From Pseudomonas fuscovaginae SE-1 (GTDB lineage: Bacteria > Pseudomonadota > Gammaproteobacteria > Pseudomonadales > Pseudomonadaceae), in assembly GCF_000364705.1 (NCBI RefSeq), contig NZ_AQOH01000258.1, positions 1 through 41,386 on the forward strand: a DNA stretch of 41,386 nt, given 5' to 3'. The notes under the pieces were generated by a model. It was not told the origin of the DNA. It worked only from the letters and a program-made list of their open reading frames with translations, and made no database searches. Shown piece by piece: positions 17,901-26,336 of this stretch; the first letter of the stretch is position 1; the number at the start of each line of letters is the position of its first letter. Made by a program: the position numbers and the translations under genes.

Positions 17901-19740
17901 CACGGCGACTGACCCGCGTGACGTGCTCACCCGCCTCGATGCCCAGGTACTGGCCCAGCCGCAGGCCCCGGCGATCCTGTTCGCCGAACACGAAGTGGAC
18001 TATGCGAGCCTCGACCGCCGTGCCAATCGCCTGGCCCACAAGCTGCGCGAGCTCGGTGTGGGGCCGGAAGTGCGGGTCGGTGTCTGCCTGAGCCGCACCC
18101 CGCGGATGATCGTCAGCCTGCTGGCGATTCTCAAGGCCGGCGGCGCCTACGTGCCGCTGGACCCCGAGTATCCGCAGGAGCGCTTGCTGCATATGCTGGA
18201 GGACAGCCGTGCGACGGTACTGTTGAGCGAGTCGCGCCTGCCGCGGTACCTGCCACGGGACCTGTCGTCCCGAGTGTTGCTGGTGGAGGAGGGTGAGGAC
18301 TGGCTGCAGGCCTATCCGGCCCAGGCCCCAGCGGTTTCGATCCTGCCGCAGAACCTGGCCTACGTCATCTACACCTCCGGTTCCACTGGCAAGCCCAAGG
18401 GGGTGGCGATCAGTCACGGCAACCTGGCGGCGCTGATCCAGTGGTCCCTGGGCGTCTATGGTATCGAGCAGTTGCGCGGGGTACTGGCCTCGACCTCGAT
18501 CTGCTTCGATCTGTCGGTCTGGGAGATCTTCGTCACCCTCGCGGCTGGCGGCTACCTGGTGCTGGCGGACAACGCCCTGGCCCTGGCCGAGCTGCCGCAG
18601 CGCGAGCGGGTCAGGTTGATCAACACCGTACCGTCGGCGATTGCCGCCCTGCAGCGCGCCGGACAGATCCCGGCGTCGGTGAGCACCATCAACCTGGCCG
18701 GCGAACCCCTGAAGCAGACGCTGGTGGACACCCTCTATGCCAGCACGCCGGTCAAACAGGTCTACGACCTTTATGGTCCGTCGGAGGACACCACCTACTC
18801 GACCTTCACCCTGCGCACCGCCCAGGGCTCGGCGAATATCGGCCGGCCGCTGGACAACACCGACGCCTACCTGCTCGACACCCAGTTGCTGCCGGTGCCG
18901 GAAGGGGTGGCGGGGGAGTTGTACCTGGCCGGTGCCGGGGTGTCCCGTGGCTACCTCATGCGGCCGGGACTGACCGCCGAGCGTTATGTGCCGAACCCGT
19001 TCGGGGTTGCTGGCGAACGCCTGTACCGTACCGGCGACCTGGTACGCCAGGGCGAGCGGGAGCAGATCGAATACATCGGGCGGGCCGACCACCAGGTGAA
19101 GATTCGTGGTTTCCGGATCGAACTGAGCGAAGTCGAGGCGCGCCTGCTGCAACTGCCGTCGGTGCGCGAGGCCGTGGTGCTGGCCCAGGACGGGGCGGCG
19201 GGCAAGCATCTGCACGGCTATGTCGTGGCGACGCAGGCCAACGATGATGCGCGAGCCTTTACCGACGGCTTGCGTACGGCGCTGGCCGGGCAATTGCCCG
19301 CGCATATGGTGCCGAGCCACCTGCACCTGATCGATGCCCTGCCGCTGACCCCCAACGGCAAGCTCGATCGCAAGGCGCTGATCGCCCTGGGCGGCAATCC
19401 GTTGCAGAGCCACTACCAGGCGCCGCAGACAGAGTTGCAGCGCGAGGTCGCCAGCCTCTGGCAGGAAGTGCTGGAGGTCGAGCGGGTGGGCCTGGGCGAC
19501 AACTTCTTCCAGCTGGGCGGTCATTCGTTGCTGGCGACCCTGGTGGTGACGCGGATTACCGAGCGCCTGGGCGACAAGATCGCGCTCAAGGAGTTGTTCG
19601 CCGCGCAGACGCTGCAGGCTTTCTGCGAGCGCATCGAGGCCCTGCGCGGTGGTTTGTCACCCGCTCAGGATGAATTGGCTAAATCGCTGGAGGCCCTCAA
19701 ACGTCTATCCCTCGACGATCTGGAAAAACTGGTTTCCTGA
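11908..19740 (+). CDS. NRPS2: two modules (C-A-T-E, C-A-T), predicted D-Asp (to be beta-hydroxylated) then Ala
   Basis: 2610 residues. ATG 11908 overlaps the NRPS1 stop, with GGAGGAG just upstream. Module 1: C (HHIVSDG from 182); A with core HTSGSTGQPKG at about 650 and pocket D-L-T-K-I-G-H-V-G, an aspartate code; carrier with the GGDS motif (Ser1044) typical before epimerases; E domain (HHLVVDGVSW from 1221, VPNKGIGYGLLRYL, FNYLGQ), so the residue becomes D. Module 2: C of the D-accepting type (IYPLSPMQQGILFH; HHILMDG from 1689); A with core YTSGSTGKPKG at about 2155 and pocket D-L-W-N-N-A-L-T-Y, close to a code I recall for Ala (Gly possible); carrier Ser2540. There is no hydroxylase domain, so beta-hydroxylation must come from the stand-alone SyrP-like enzyme. 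The C-terminus (DELAKSLEALKRL) is nearly the same as in NRPS4. All catalytic motifs are intact. Confidence 0.94.
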   Translation: MSGNPAVRIAKRFIGLPLEQRRRFLAKLSEEGKDFSLLPMPVSRHDVARIPLSYAQQRLLFLWQLDPTSAAYNMAAGLRLHGQLDESALQRAFEHIVERHEVLRTVFLIDGEQPCQRILGHLAVPLTRLDLSGCANETRETELAERVGAITAQPFDLLNGPLLRASLIHLAADEWVLVVSMHHIVSDGWSMDVMVREFVQAYQAFSQGREPGLADLPLQYADYAIWQRSWLEAGEGERQLDYWRRQLGEEQPLLDVAADFPRPPVQSFEGRTLKFDFGAERSRQLTAFARGQGISLFMLVLGGYSLFLSRQSGLRDIRVGVPNANRGRPEVEGLIGFFVNTQVLRCEVDERQSFLDLLGHLRESSFGAQAHQELPFEQLVDALAPERNLDHNPLFQAKFNQNVGMQKQRSMQLPGLSVAEYPLHKDGTHFDLALDITDDGTLIHGELTYASDLYQHATVEGFVPALLELFDALLQAPQAPLFSLNRALPALPAASLESAPLVLQHWDAQVRRQPEALAARCLGQTLSFAELDQAANRLAHHLRRRGVGIGEPVAVLMERSLDWLTSLLAILKAGAVYMPLDTKAPDERLRQMLERAGARLLLGSEDDTRLDGLVPSGCAAQAFNPTDWREQPATAPRLELSAQSAAYVIHTSGSTGQPKGVLVSHGALASYVQGLTQRLDLAPGASMALVSTIAADLGHTTLFGALCGGRTLHVLPEALGFDPDGFAQYMSEHRVGILKIVPGHLSALLQATRAADVLPEHALIVGGEACSPALVRQVRELKPGCRFINHYGPSETTVGVLTHEVSAAAAIDRGIAIGQPLPGARTLVLDDVLNIAAVQVPGELYIGGASVALGYLGQPGLTAERFLPDPYGEPGSRAYRSGDRVRCNRQGLLEFMGRNDDQVKIRGYRVEPAEVARLMQGFDSVAQAAVLALPMEDDATRLQLVAYCVPAAGKVLQVEELRQRLQASLSDYMVPAQILLLEQLPLTANGKLDKRALPKPGLVKQQYTAPVGEIEEKLAAIWADVLKLERVGSTDNFFELGGDSILSLQIIARAKRQGIRLSPKQLFEKQTIAQLATVARLIEKKAAVEAPRQVSGEQPLLPIQARFFEMDIAQRQHWNQSVMLKPLQVLQAAHLETALAALLEQHDALRLSFVEQQGQWQARYQPARAGVLWSRALEDVAGLSALADEAQRSLDLKDGPLLRALLVHLPEGEQRLLLVIHHLVVDGVSWRVLLEDLQSAYVAAAAGRAVQLPARSSAFQLWGERLQAHARSEALAAERDYWLDNLGGVIAPLPDDRLEHPLPGVGHATSRLDKALTRQLLSVAPAAYRTQVNDLLLTALARVLCQWSEQPSVLIQLEGHGREDLFDDLDLSRTVGWFSSLFPVRLTPQADLGASIRTVKEQLRAVPNKGIGYGLLRYLADADFSRQLQALPEARVTFNYLGQFDGSFDQAEGALFVPSGESSGANQAEERPANWLSLNGQVFDGELELDWGFSRALYQPATIEALARAYEQELGRLVEHCSQGGQLGVTPSDFPLVTLTSAQLARLPVAMADIEDIYPLSPMQQGILFHAVDEPDGAAYTNQLRVDVRHLDVERFRAAWQQGLDRHEVLRSVFVWPQDLAAPLQVVRRQARIPLVVHDWRGRSDLPAALEQLARDDLAAGFELGQAPLLRLILVRTTASDYHLIHTSHHILMDGWSTSQLFGEVLQRYAGAAVPQGAGRYRDYIEWLGQRDAQASQAFWANALAELQEPTRLANAVGCRQGLTAGHGEHEHRFGAALTADLNRFAREYKVTLNTLVQAAWLVMLQRYTGQDCVAFGATVAGRPTDLAGVEQQIGLFINTLPVVAAPSAQLPVATWLRQVQDLNLALREHEHTPLYDIQRWAGLGAGGLFDSLLVFENYPMAEALGQASETGLEFTAIRRQEQTNYPLTLVAVTGAELSLGLSYDRACFDAPTVARLGHELEHLLRAFMAEPQQALGNLELRVGASRQAALDWGRGTATATDPRDVLTRLDAQVLAQPQAPAILFAEHEVDYASLDRRANRLAHKLRELGVGPEVRVGVCLSRTPRMIVSLLAILKAGGAYVPLDPEYPQERLLHMLEDSRATVLLSESRLPRYLPRDLSSRVLLVEEGEDWLQAYPAQAPAVSILPQNLAYVIYTSGSTGKPKGVAISHGNLAALIQWSLGVYGIEQLRGVLASTSICFDLSVWEIFVTLAAGGYLVLADNALALAELPQRERVRLINTVPSAIAALQRAGQIPASVSTINLAGEPLKQTLVDTLYASTPVKQVYDLYGPSEDTTYSTFTLRTAQGSANIGRPLDNTDAYLLDTQLLPVPEGVAGELYLAGAGVSRGYLMRPGLTAERYVPNPFGVAGERLYRTGDLVRQGEREQIEYIGRADHQVKIRGFRIELSEVEARLLQLPSVREAVVLAQDGAAGKHLHGYVVATQANDDARAFTDGLRTALAGQLPAHMVPSHLHLIDALPLTPNGKLDRKALIALGGNPLQSHYQAPQTELQREVASLWQEVLEVERVGLGDNFFQLGGHSLLATLVVTRITERLGDKIALKELFAAQTLQAFCERIEALRGGLSPAQDELAKSLEALKRLSLDDLEKLVS
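14938..15234 (+). repeat. Near-identical carrier/E-junction segment, copy 1
   Basis: 297 bases covering the end of the Asp adenylation domain, the whole carrier domain and the start of the E domain in NRPS2. Hand alignment with 29367-29663 in NRPS4 shows 18 differing bases (about 94 % identity) and 4 differing residues of 99, with no gaps. The flanking segments are visibly more different, so recent duplication or gene conversion is likely. Confidence 0.9.
19676..19716 (+). repeat. Conserved 3'-end docking segment, copy 1
   Basis: 41 bases at the 3' end of NRPS2 that match 34200-34240 at the end of NRPS4 with only two differences; the first 25 bases are identical. It encodes QDELAKSLEALKRL. 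It is more A+T-rich than the surrounding genes and precedes the stop codon in both, as expected of a C-terminal docking element. Confidence 0.88.
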
Positions 19741-19777
19741 CCGGTTTCTTGACTGATTTTTTGAGAGGGAACAAGGC

Positions 19778-22700
19778 GTGCGGGAGTTAATCGAGTCGGT
19801 AGGGCAACTTTCGGCGATGCAGCGAAAGGGGTTGGCCACTCTGCTCAAGCAGAAGGGCATCAACCTGTTCGAGATCGCGCCGGTGTTCAAGCGTGCGGCT
19901 GATGAGCCGCTGCGCCTGTCCTACGCTCAGCAGCGCCAGTGGTTCCTCTGGCAATGGGCGCCGCACAGTGCGGCGTACAACATTGCCATGGCCCTGCGCC
20001 TGCAGGGGCGGCTCGATGTGACCGCGTTGCAGGGCAGCCTGCAGGCTCTGGTAGCGCGTCACGAGCCCCTGCGCACGGTGTTCACCGAGACCGACGGCCA
20101 GCCGCTGCAGGTGGTGCTGCCGAGCGGGGCGTTCGAGCTGCCGGTCGAGCGCCTGGCCGCGGGCGAGGGTGACGCGCGGGTCCAGGCGTTCGTGCTCGAA
20201 CACAGCCAGGCACCTTTCGATCTGCGCAAGGGTCCGTTGATGCGGGCCGCGCTGTTGCGGGTGGCGGACGACGAGCACGTGCTGGTGCTGACACTGCACC
20301 ACATCGTCGCCGATGGCTGGTCGCTGCAGGTGATGATCGAGGAGCTGGTGCAGTGCTACCAGAGCCTCAGCCAGGGCCTGCCTCTGGAATGGCCGGCCCT
20401 GCCGATCCAGTATGCCGACTATGCGCTGTGGCAGCGTCACTGGATGGAGGCGGGCGAGCAGGAGCGCCAACTGGCCTACTGGCGGCAGGCACTCGGTGGT
20501 GAGCAGCCGGTGCTGGAGCTGCCGACCGACCATCCTCGTCCCGTGTCCCGCAGTTTTGCCGGGGCGAGCTGCAACCTGACCCTGGACCTGGCGCTCGGCG
20601 ACGGGCTCAAGGCCCTGGCCCGGCGCGAGAGTGTCAGCCTGTTCAGTGTGTTGCTCGCGTCATTCCAGGCCCTGTTGCATCGCTACAGTGGCCAGGCCGA
20701 TATCCGTGTCGGCGTGCCCGTGGCCAATCGCGAACGACCTGAGGTCGAGCGCCTGATCGGCTTTTTCGTCAATACCCAGGTGCTCAAGGCCGAGGTCGAC
20801 GGGCAACAGTCCTTCGAGCAACTGCTGCACCAGGTCTGGCTGACGGTGCAGGAGGCCCAGGCCCACCAGGACCTGCCCTTCGAGCAACTGGTCGAGGCCC
20901 TGGAGCCGGGTCGCAACCTGAGCCACAGCCCGCTGTTCCAGGTGATGTTCAATCACCAGGCGCAGAGCCGGCTCAAGTCCGGTACCGAGCTGGACGGCCT
21001 GCGCATCGAGCCGCTGCAGTGGCAAAGCCAGACCGCCCAGTTCGACCTGGTGCTCGACACCCACGAGCAGCCCCATGGCATCGAGGCGGTATTCAAGTAC
21101 GCCACCGACCTGTTCGAGCCGGCGACCGTAGAAGCCTTGCTGCAGCACTGGGCGAGCCTGCTGCGGGCGATCGTCAGCGATCCGCGCCAGCGTATCGCCG
21201 AATTGCCGTTGCTGGACGCCACGCAACAGCAACAGGTGCTGGCGCGCTGGAACCCGGCTCCGCGGGTGCATCCGGTCGGGCGTTGCCTGCATCAGCTGAT
21301 CGAGGAGCAGGCCGAACGGCGTCCGGACGCCGTCGCCGTGGTCTGCGCCGGTGAGCGACTGACCTATGCCGAGCTCAATACCCGGGCCAACCGCTGGGCC
21401 CATCGGCTGATCGCCCGTGGGGTGGGCGCCGATGTGCTGGTGGGGGTTGCGGCCGAGCGTTCGCTGGAGATGATCGTGGCCTTGCTCGCGGTGCTCAAGG
21501 CCGGGGGTGCCTACGTGCCGCTGGACCCGGCCTACCCCGAGGAACGCCTGCGCTACATGATCACGGACAGTGGCCTGAAGCTGCTGCTGGCCCAGGGGCA
21601 TCTGCTGGAGCGCCTGCCGGTGCCGGTGGATGTCGAGTGCCTGGACCTGGGGGGCACCGACGTGGAGGGCCGGCAGGACAACCCGCTGGCGCGGGTCGAC
21701 GTCGATAACCTGGCCTATGTGATCTACACCTCCGGTTCCACCGGCAAGCCGAAGGGCGCGCTGCTGCCCCACCGCAACGTGCTGCGCCTGTTCGACGCCA
21801 CCCAGCACTGGTTCGGCTTCGACAGCCAGGACAGCTGGACGCTGTTCCATTCCTACGCCTTCGATTTCTCGGTCTGGGAAATCTTCGGTGCCTTGCTCCA
21901 TGGCGGCCGGCTGGTCGTGGTGCCGCACGAGGTCAGCCGTTCGCCCGAGGCCTTCCACGCGTTGCTGTGCGAGGAACGCGTGACGGTGCTCAACCAGACG
22001 CCCTCGGCCTTCAAGTCGCTGATGGCGGTAGCGTTGGGATCACCGCGTGAACTGGCGCTGCGCCAGGTGATCTTCGGTGGCGAGGCCCTGGAGGTGCAGA
22101 GCCTGCGCCCCTGGTTCGAGCGCTTCGGCGAGCACTCGCCGACCCTGGTCAACATGTACGGCATCACCGAGACCACCGTGCACGTGACCTATCGGCCATT
22201 GTCGCTGGCCGACCTCGACCAGGCGGCGGGCAGCCCGATCGGCGAGCCGATCGTCGACCTGTCCTGGTATCTGCTGGATGATGCACTGAACCTCACGCCA
22301 ACGGGCTGCATCGGCGAGTTGTATGTTGCCGGTGCGGGCCTGGCGCGCGGTTACCTGAACCAGGCGGGGCTGACGGCCACGCGCTTCGTCGCCAACCCCT
22401 TCGACCCGCGGGGTGGGCGGCTCTATCGCACCGGCGACCTGGCGCGCATGCGCAGCGACGGGGTGATCGATTACATCGGCCGGCGCGACCAGCAGGTCAA
22501 GATCCGTGGTTTCCGGATCGAACTGGGTGAAATCGAATCGCGGCTGCAGGCGCATGACCAGGTTCGCGAGGCGGCGGTACTGGCCCTGGACGGGCAACTG
22601 GTGGCCTACCTGGTGGCGAGCGACGCGACCCTGCTGGCCGATGCCGAGCGTCAGGCCGCGCTACGCGTGGCGTTGCGCGACGATCTGAAGCTGCACCTGG

Positions 22701-25700
22701 CCGACTACATGGTTCCGGCCCACCTGATGCTCTTGCCGGCACTGCCGCTGACCGCCAACGGCAAGCTCGACCGCAAGGCCCTGCCGGCCCCCGACACCGC
22801 GCTGTTGCAGCAGGCCTATGTCGCGCCGCGCAGCGCGCTGGAGCAGCAACTGGCGGCGATCTGGAGCGAGGTGCTCAAGGTCGAGCGGGTCGGCCTGGGC
22901 GACAATTTCTTCGAGCTGGGTGGGCATTCGCTGCTGGCAACCCAGGTGATCGCCCGCGCGCGTCAGGCCCTGGGTATCGACGTGGAGCTGCGCAGCCTGT
23001 TCGAAACCCGCGACCTGGCCGCCTTTGCCGCCAGTGCCGGGCAGGGGGACGGCACGTTCGCGCCGGCGTTCGTCGCCGCCGATCGCCAGGCACCCCTGCG
23101 CCTGTCCTATGCCCAGCAACGCCAGTGGTTCCTCTGGCAACTGGAACCGGACAACAGCGCCTATCACATTCCTGCCGCCCTGGCTCTCAACGGTCGACTC
23201 GATGTGCCGGCACTGCGCCGCGGCTTCGAGGCCCTGGTCGCGCGTCACGAAAGCCTGCGCACCACCTTCGCCCAGCAGGATGGCGAGGCGGTGCAGGTGG
23301 TGCATCCGGTGGCGAGCTTCGAGCTGCCGATCGAGCTGCTGGAGGGCGCCGACAGCGCATCCCTGGCGGCCCGTATCGACCATGAAGTGCTGGCCCCCTT
23401 CGACCTGCGGCAGGGGCCGTTGCTGCGTGCCCGCCTGTTCCGCCTTGGCGAGGAACGCCATGTACTGGTGGTGACGCTGCACCACATCGTGTCTGACGGT
23501 TGGTCGATGCCCATCATGGTCGATGAGCTGATCGAGGCCTATGTGGCCTTCAGCCAGGGCCAGTCGCCACGGCCCAAGCCGTTGCCGTTCCAGTACGCCG
23601 ACTATGCCCAATGGCAGCGCGACTGGATGGAGGCCGGCGAGCAGGCGCGACAACTGGCCTACTGGCGTGACCAGTTGGGCAGCGACCAGCCGGTGCTGGA
23701 ACTGCCGACCGACCGGCCTCGACCTTCGTTGCAAAGCCATGCCGGTGCCCGTACCCAGGTCGAGCTGGATCGTGTCCTGGTAGAGGGACTCAAGGGTATG
23801 GCCCGGCGGCAGGGTGTGACCCTGTTCATGCTGCTGCTGGCCTCGTTCCAGGCGCTGCTGCATCGGCATTCGGGACAGAACGACATCCGCGTTGGCGTGC
23901 CGGTGGCCAACCGCAGCCGGGTGGAAACCGAAGGTCTGATCGGCTTTTTCGTCAATACCCAGGTGCTGCGTGCCGAGTTCGACCTGCACACCCGTTTCGA
24001 CCAACTGCTGCAGCAGGTCAAGCAGGCGGTCCTGGGGGCCCAGGCTCACCAGGACCTGCCCTTCGAGCACCTGGTGCAGGCCCTGCAACCGGAACGCAGC
24101 CTGAGCCACAGCCCGCTGTTCCAGGTGATGTACAACCACCAGACCGAACTCAAGGGGGCCGTGCGACCGCTGCCGGGTCTCGAGATCGAGGCGCTGGACA
24201 GCGGCAGCCATACCGCCCAGTTCGACCTGACCCTGGACACCTTCGAAAGCGAGGATGGCCTGCGCGCGGCGCTGACCTATGCCACCGCGCTGTTCGACGC
24301 GGACACCATCGAGCGCCTGGCCGGGCATTGGCGCAACCTGCTGCGGGCCCTCGTCAGCGGCGGCGTGGCGCAGGCGGTCGCCGAGCTGCCATTGCTCGAT
24401 GCCCGGGAAACACAGCGTGTGCTGCAGGACTGGAGCCGGATCGAGGGTCACTACCCGGCCGAGCAGTGCGTGCATGAACTGATCGAGGCCCAGGCGCGGC
24501 GCACTCCCGATGCGGTGGCGCTGGTCTTTGGCGAGCTGCAGATGAGCTACCGCGAGCTGGACGGCCAGGCCAACCGTCTGGCCCACAAGCTGCGGGACAT
24601 GGGCGTCGGTCCGGAAGTGGCGGTGGGGATCGCGGTCGATCGCGGGCTGGACATGGTGGTCGGGCTCCTGGCGATCCTCAAGGCCGGGGGTGCCTATGTA
24701 CCGCTGGACCCGGAGTTCCCCGAGGACCGCCTGGCCTACATGATGCAGGACAGCGACATTCGCCTGTTGCTCAGCCACAGCCCGTTGCTGGCGCAACTGC
24801 CGGTGCCGGCGGGATTGCCGGTGTTGTGCCTGGACCGGGCCGCGGACTGGCTGCGGGGTTACGACGAGCAACCACTGCCAGGCCTGGCCCGGTTGCACAA
24901 CCTGGCCTATGTGATCTACACCTCCGGCTCCACCGGCAAGCCCAAGGGCGTGGCTATCGAACACCACGCCCTGAGTGCCCACTGCCCGGTGGCGATCGAG
25001 TATTTCCGCCTGGTGCCGCAAGACCGCGTGCTGCTGTTCTCCACCCTCAACTTCGATGGCTTCGTCGAGCAGCTGTTCCCGGCACTGTGCCGTGGGGCGG
25101 GCGTGGTGGTGCGGGGCAACGAGGTCTGGGACAGCACCACCTTCCAGCGCGAGGTACTGCGTTCGGGTATCACCGTGGCGGACCTGAGCACGGCCTACTG
25201 GTACCTGCTGGCCCAGGACTTCTGTCGCCTGGGGCTACGCGACTTCGGTGCGCTGCGCCAGGTCAGCGCCACCGGCGAGGCAATGCCGGCCGAGGGCATC
25301 AACCTGTGGAAGCAGGCGGGTCTCGAACACATCCGCCTGCTCAACACCTATGGCCCGACCGAAACCACCATCACCGCCAGCTACCTGGAATGCGCGCCCT
25401 ACGTGCGTGGCGAGCGGCCCCGGCCGGTGCTGATGCCGATCGGCCGGCCGCTGGGCGCGCGGCGCATGTACATCCTCGACGCGGCGTTCAACCCCGCGGT
25501 GCAGGGTGGCAGTGGGGAGCTGCTGATCGGCGGCGCGTTGCTGGCTCGTGGTTACCACCAGCGGCCGGCGCTGACCGCCGAGCGTTTCATCCCGGACCCG
25601 TTCGACGAGCAGGGTGGTGGCCGGCTGTACCGCACCGGTGACGTCACCCGCTATCGCGACGAGGGCCTGATCGAGTACGTGGGGCGCATCGACCACCAGC

Positions 25701-26335
25701 TGAAGATCCGTGGCTTCCGTATCGAGCTGGGCGAGATCGAGGCGCGCCTGCGGGAACATGCACAGGTTCGCGAGGCCCTGGTGATCGATATCGATGGACC
25801 GTCCGGCAAGCAGCTGGCGGCCTACCTGGTACCGCACGATCCGGCGCTGGCCACGGCGGATGCCGCTACCCGGCAGGCCCTGCGTGGACAACTGCGTGAC
25901 TACCTCAAGGCGGGCCTGCCGGACTACATGGTCCCGGCTCACCTGCTGGTCCTGGCGCAGATGCCCATGACCCCCAACGGCAAGCTGGACCGCAAGGCAC
26001 TGCCCAAGCCGGACCCGAGTCTCTGGCAGCAGGACTACGTGGCACCGCGCAACGAGCGGGAGCAGCAACTGGCCGCGATCTGGGCCGAGGTACTGCAGGT
26101 CGAGCGGGTGGGACTGCACGACAACTTCTTCGAGCTGGGTGGCCATTCACTGTTGGCGGCCCAGGTGATCTCCAGGATTCATTCGAGTCTTGGCGTCGAC
26201 ATTCCTCTGCGACTTATTTTCGAGAAACCGCAATTGAACGAATTTTCCCAAGCATTTGAAGACGCAGGCCTGGCCCTGACCGATGACGGGCTGTCCGACA
26301 TCGAACGCATGATGAACGAAATGGCGGAGGCCTGA
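19778..26335 (+). CDS. NRPS3: two modules (C-A-T, C-A-T), predicted Thr then a basic residue (Orn or Lys)
   Basis: 2185 residues from GTG 19778, with AGAGGGA about 8 bases upstream; the NRPS5 N-terminus, also from GTG, matches it (LIESVGQLSAMQRKGL against LLDSVKSLSIRERKAL), which supports the start. Module 1: C (HHIVADG from 174); A with core YTSGSTGKPKG at about 650 and pocket D-F-W-N-I-G-M-V-H, the classical Thr code of pyoverdine synthetases; carrier Ser1051. Module 2: C (HHIVSDG from 1235); A core at about 1714 with pocket D-G-E-D-S-T-T-I-T, sharing the D-G-E-D acidic start of NRPS1 but differing at five of nine sites, hence a cationic residue, perhaps Orn; carrier Ser2124. There is no E domain, so both products stay L. 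It starts 37 bp after NRPS2. The last ~100 codons are richer in A+T than the rest and end DIERMMNEMAEA. Confidence 0.93.
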   Translation: MRELIESVGQLSAMQRKGLATLLKQKGINLFEIAPVFKRAADEPLRLSYAQQRQWFLWQWAPHSAAYNIAMALRLQGRLDVTALQGSLQALVARHEPLRTVFTETDGQPLQVVLPSGAFELPVERLAAGEGDARVQAFVLEHSQAPFDLRKGPLMRAALLRVADDEHVLVLTLHHIVADGWSLQVMIEELVQCYQSLSQGLPLEWPALPIQYADYALWQRHWMEAGEQERQLAYWRQALGGEQPVLELPTDHPRPVSRSFAGASCNLTLDLALGDGLKALARRESVSLFSVLLASFQALLHRYSGQADIRVGVPVANRERPEVERLIGFFVNTQVLKAEVDGQQSFEQLLHQVWLTVQEAQAHQDLPFEQLVEALEPGRNLSHSPLFQVMFNHQAQSRLKSGTELDGLRIEPLQWQSQTAQFDLVLDTHEQPHGIEAVFKYATDLFEPATVEALLQHWASLLRAIVSDPRQRIAELPLLDATQQQQVLARWNPAPRVHPVGRCLHQLIEEQAERRPDAVAVVCAGERLTYAELNTRANRWAHRLIARGVGADVLVGVAAERSLEMIVALLAVLKAGGAYVPLDPAYPEERLRYMITDSGLKLLLAQGHLLERLPVPVDVECLDLGGTDVEGRQDNPLARVDVDNLAYVIYTSGSTGKPKGALLPHRNVLRLFDATQHWFGFDSQDSWTLFHSYAFDFSVWEIFGALLHGGRLVVVPHEVSRSPEAFHALLCEERVTVLNQTPSAFKSLMAVALGSPRELALRQVIFGGEALEVQSLRPWFERFGEHSPTLVNMYGITETTVHVTYRPLSLADLDQAAGSPIGEPIVDLSWYLLDDALNLTPTGCIGELYVAGAGLARGYLNQAGLTATRFVANPFDPRGGRLYRTGDLARMRSDGVIDYIGRRDQQVKIRGFRIELGEIESRLQAHDQVREAAVLALDGQLVAYLVASDATLLADAERQAALRVALRDDLKLHLADYMVPAHLMLLPALPLTANGKLDRKALPAPDTALLQQAYVAPRSALEQQLAAIWSEVLKVERVGLGDNFFELGGHSLLATQVIARARQALGIDVELRSLFETRDLAAFAASAGQGDGTFAPAFVAADRQAPLRLSYAQQRQWFLWQLEPDNSAYHIPAALALNGRLDVPALRRGFEALVARHESLRTTFAQQDGEAVQVVHPVASFELPIELLEGADSASLAARIDHEVLAPFDLRQGPLLRARLFRLGEERHVLVVTLHHIVSDGWSMPIMVDELIEAYVAFSQGQSPRPKPLPFQYADYAQWQRDWMEAGEQARQLAYWRDQLGSDQPVLELPTDRPRPSLQSHAGARTQVELDRVLVEGLKGMARRQGVTLFMLLLASFQALLHRHSGQNDIRVGVPVANRSRVETEGLIGFFVNTQVLRAEFDLHTRFDQLLQQVKQAVLGAQAHQDLPFEHLVQALQPERSLSHSPLFQVMYNHQTELKGAVRPLPGLEIEALDSGSHTAQFDLTLDTFESEDGLRAALTYATALFDADTIERLAGHWRNLLRALVSGGVAQAVAELPLLDARETQRVLQDWSRIEGHYPAEQCVHELIEAQARRTPDAVALVFGELQMSYRELDGQANRLAHKLRDMGVGPEVAVGIAVDRGLDMVVGLLAILKAGGAYVPLDPEFPEDRLAYMMQDSDIRLLLSHSPLLAQLPVPAGLPVLCLDRAADWLRGYDEQPLPGLARLHNLAYVIYTSGSTGKPKGVAIEHHALSAHCPVAIEYFRLVPQDRVLLFSTLNFDGFVEQLFPALCRGAGVVVRGNEVWDSTTFQREVLRSGITVADLSTAYWYLLAQDFCRLGLRDFGALRQVSATGEAMPAEGINLWKQAGLEHIRLLNTYGPTETTITASYLECAPYVRGERPRPVLMPIGRPLGARRMYILDAAFNPAVQGGSGELLIGGALLARGYHQRPALTAERFIPDPFDEQGGGRLYRTGDVTRYRDEGLIEYVGRIDHQLKIRGFRIELGEIEARLREHAQVREALVIDIDGPSGKQLAAYLVPHDPALATADAATRQALRGQLRDYLKAGLPDYMVPAHLLVLAQMPMTPNGKLDRKALPKPDPSLWQQDYVAPRNEREQQLAAIWAEVLQVERVGLHDNFFELGGHSLLAAQVISRIHSSLGVDIPLRLIFEKPQLNEFSQAFEDAGLALTDDGLSDIERMMNEMAEA

Positions 26336-26336
26336 G

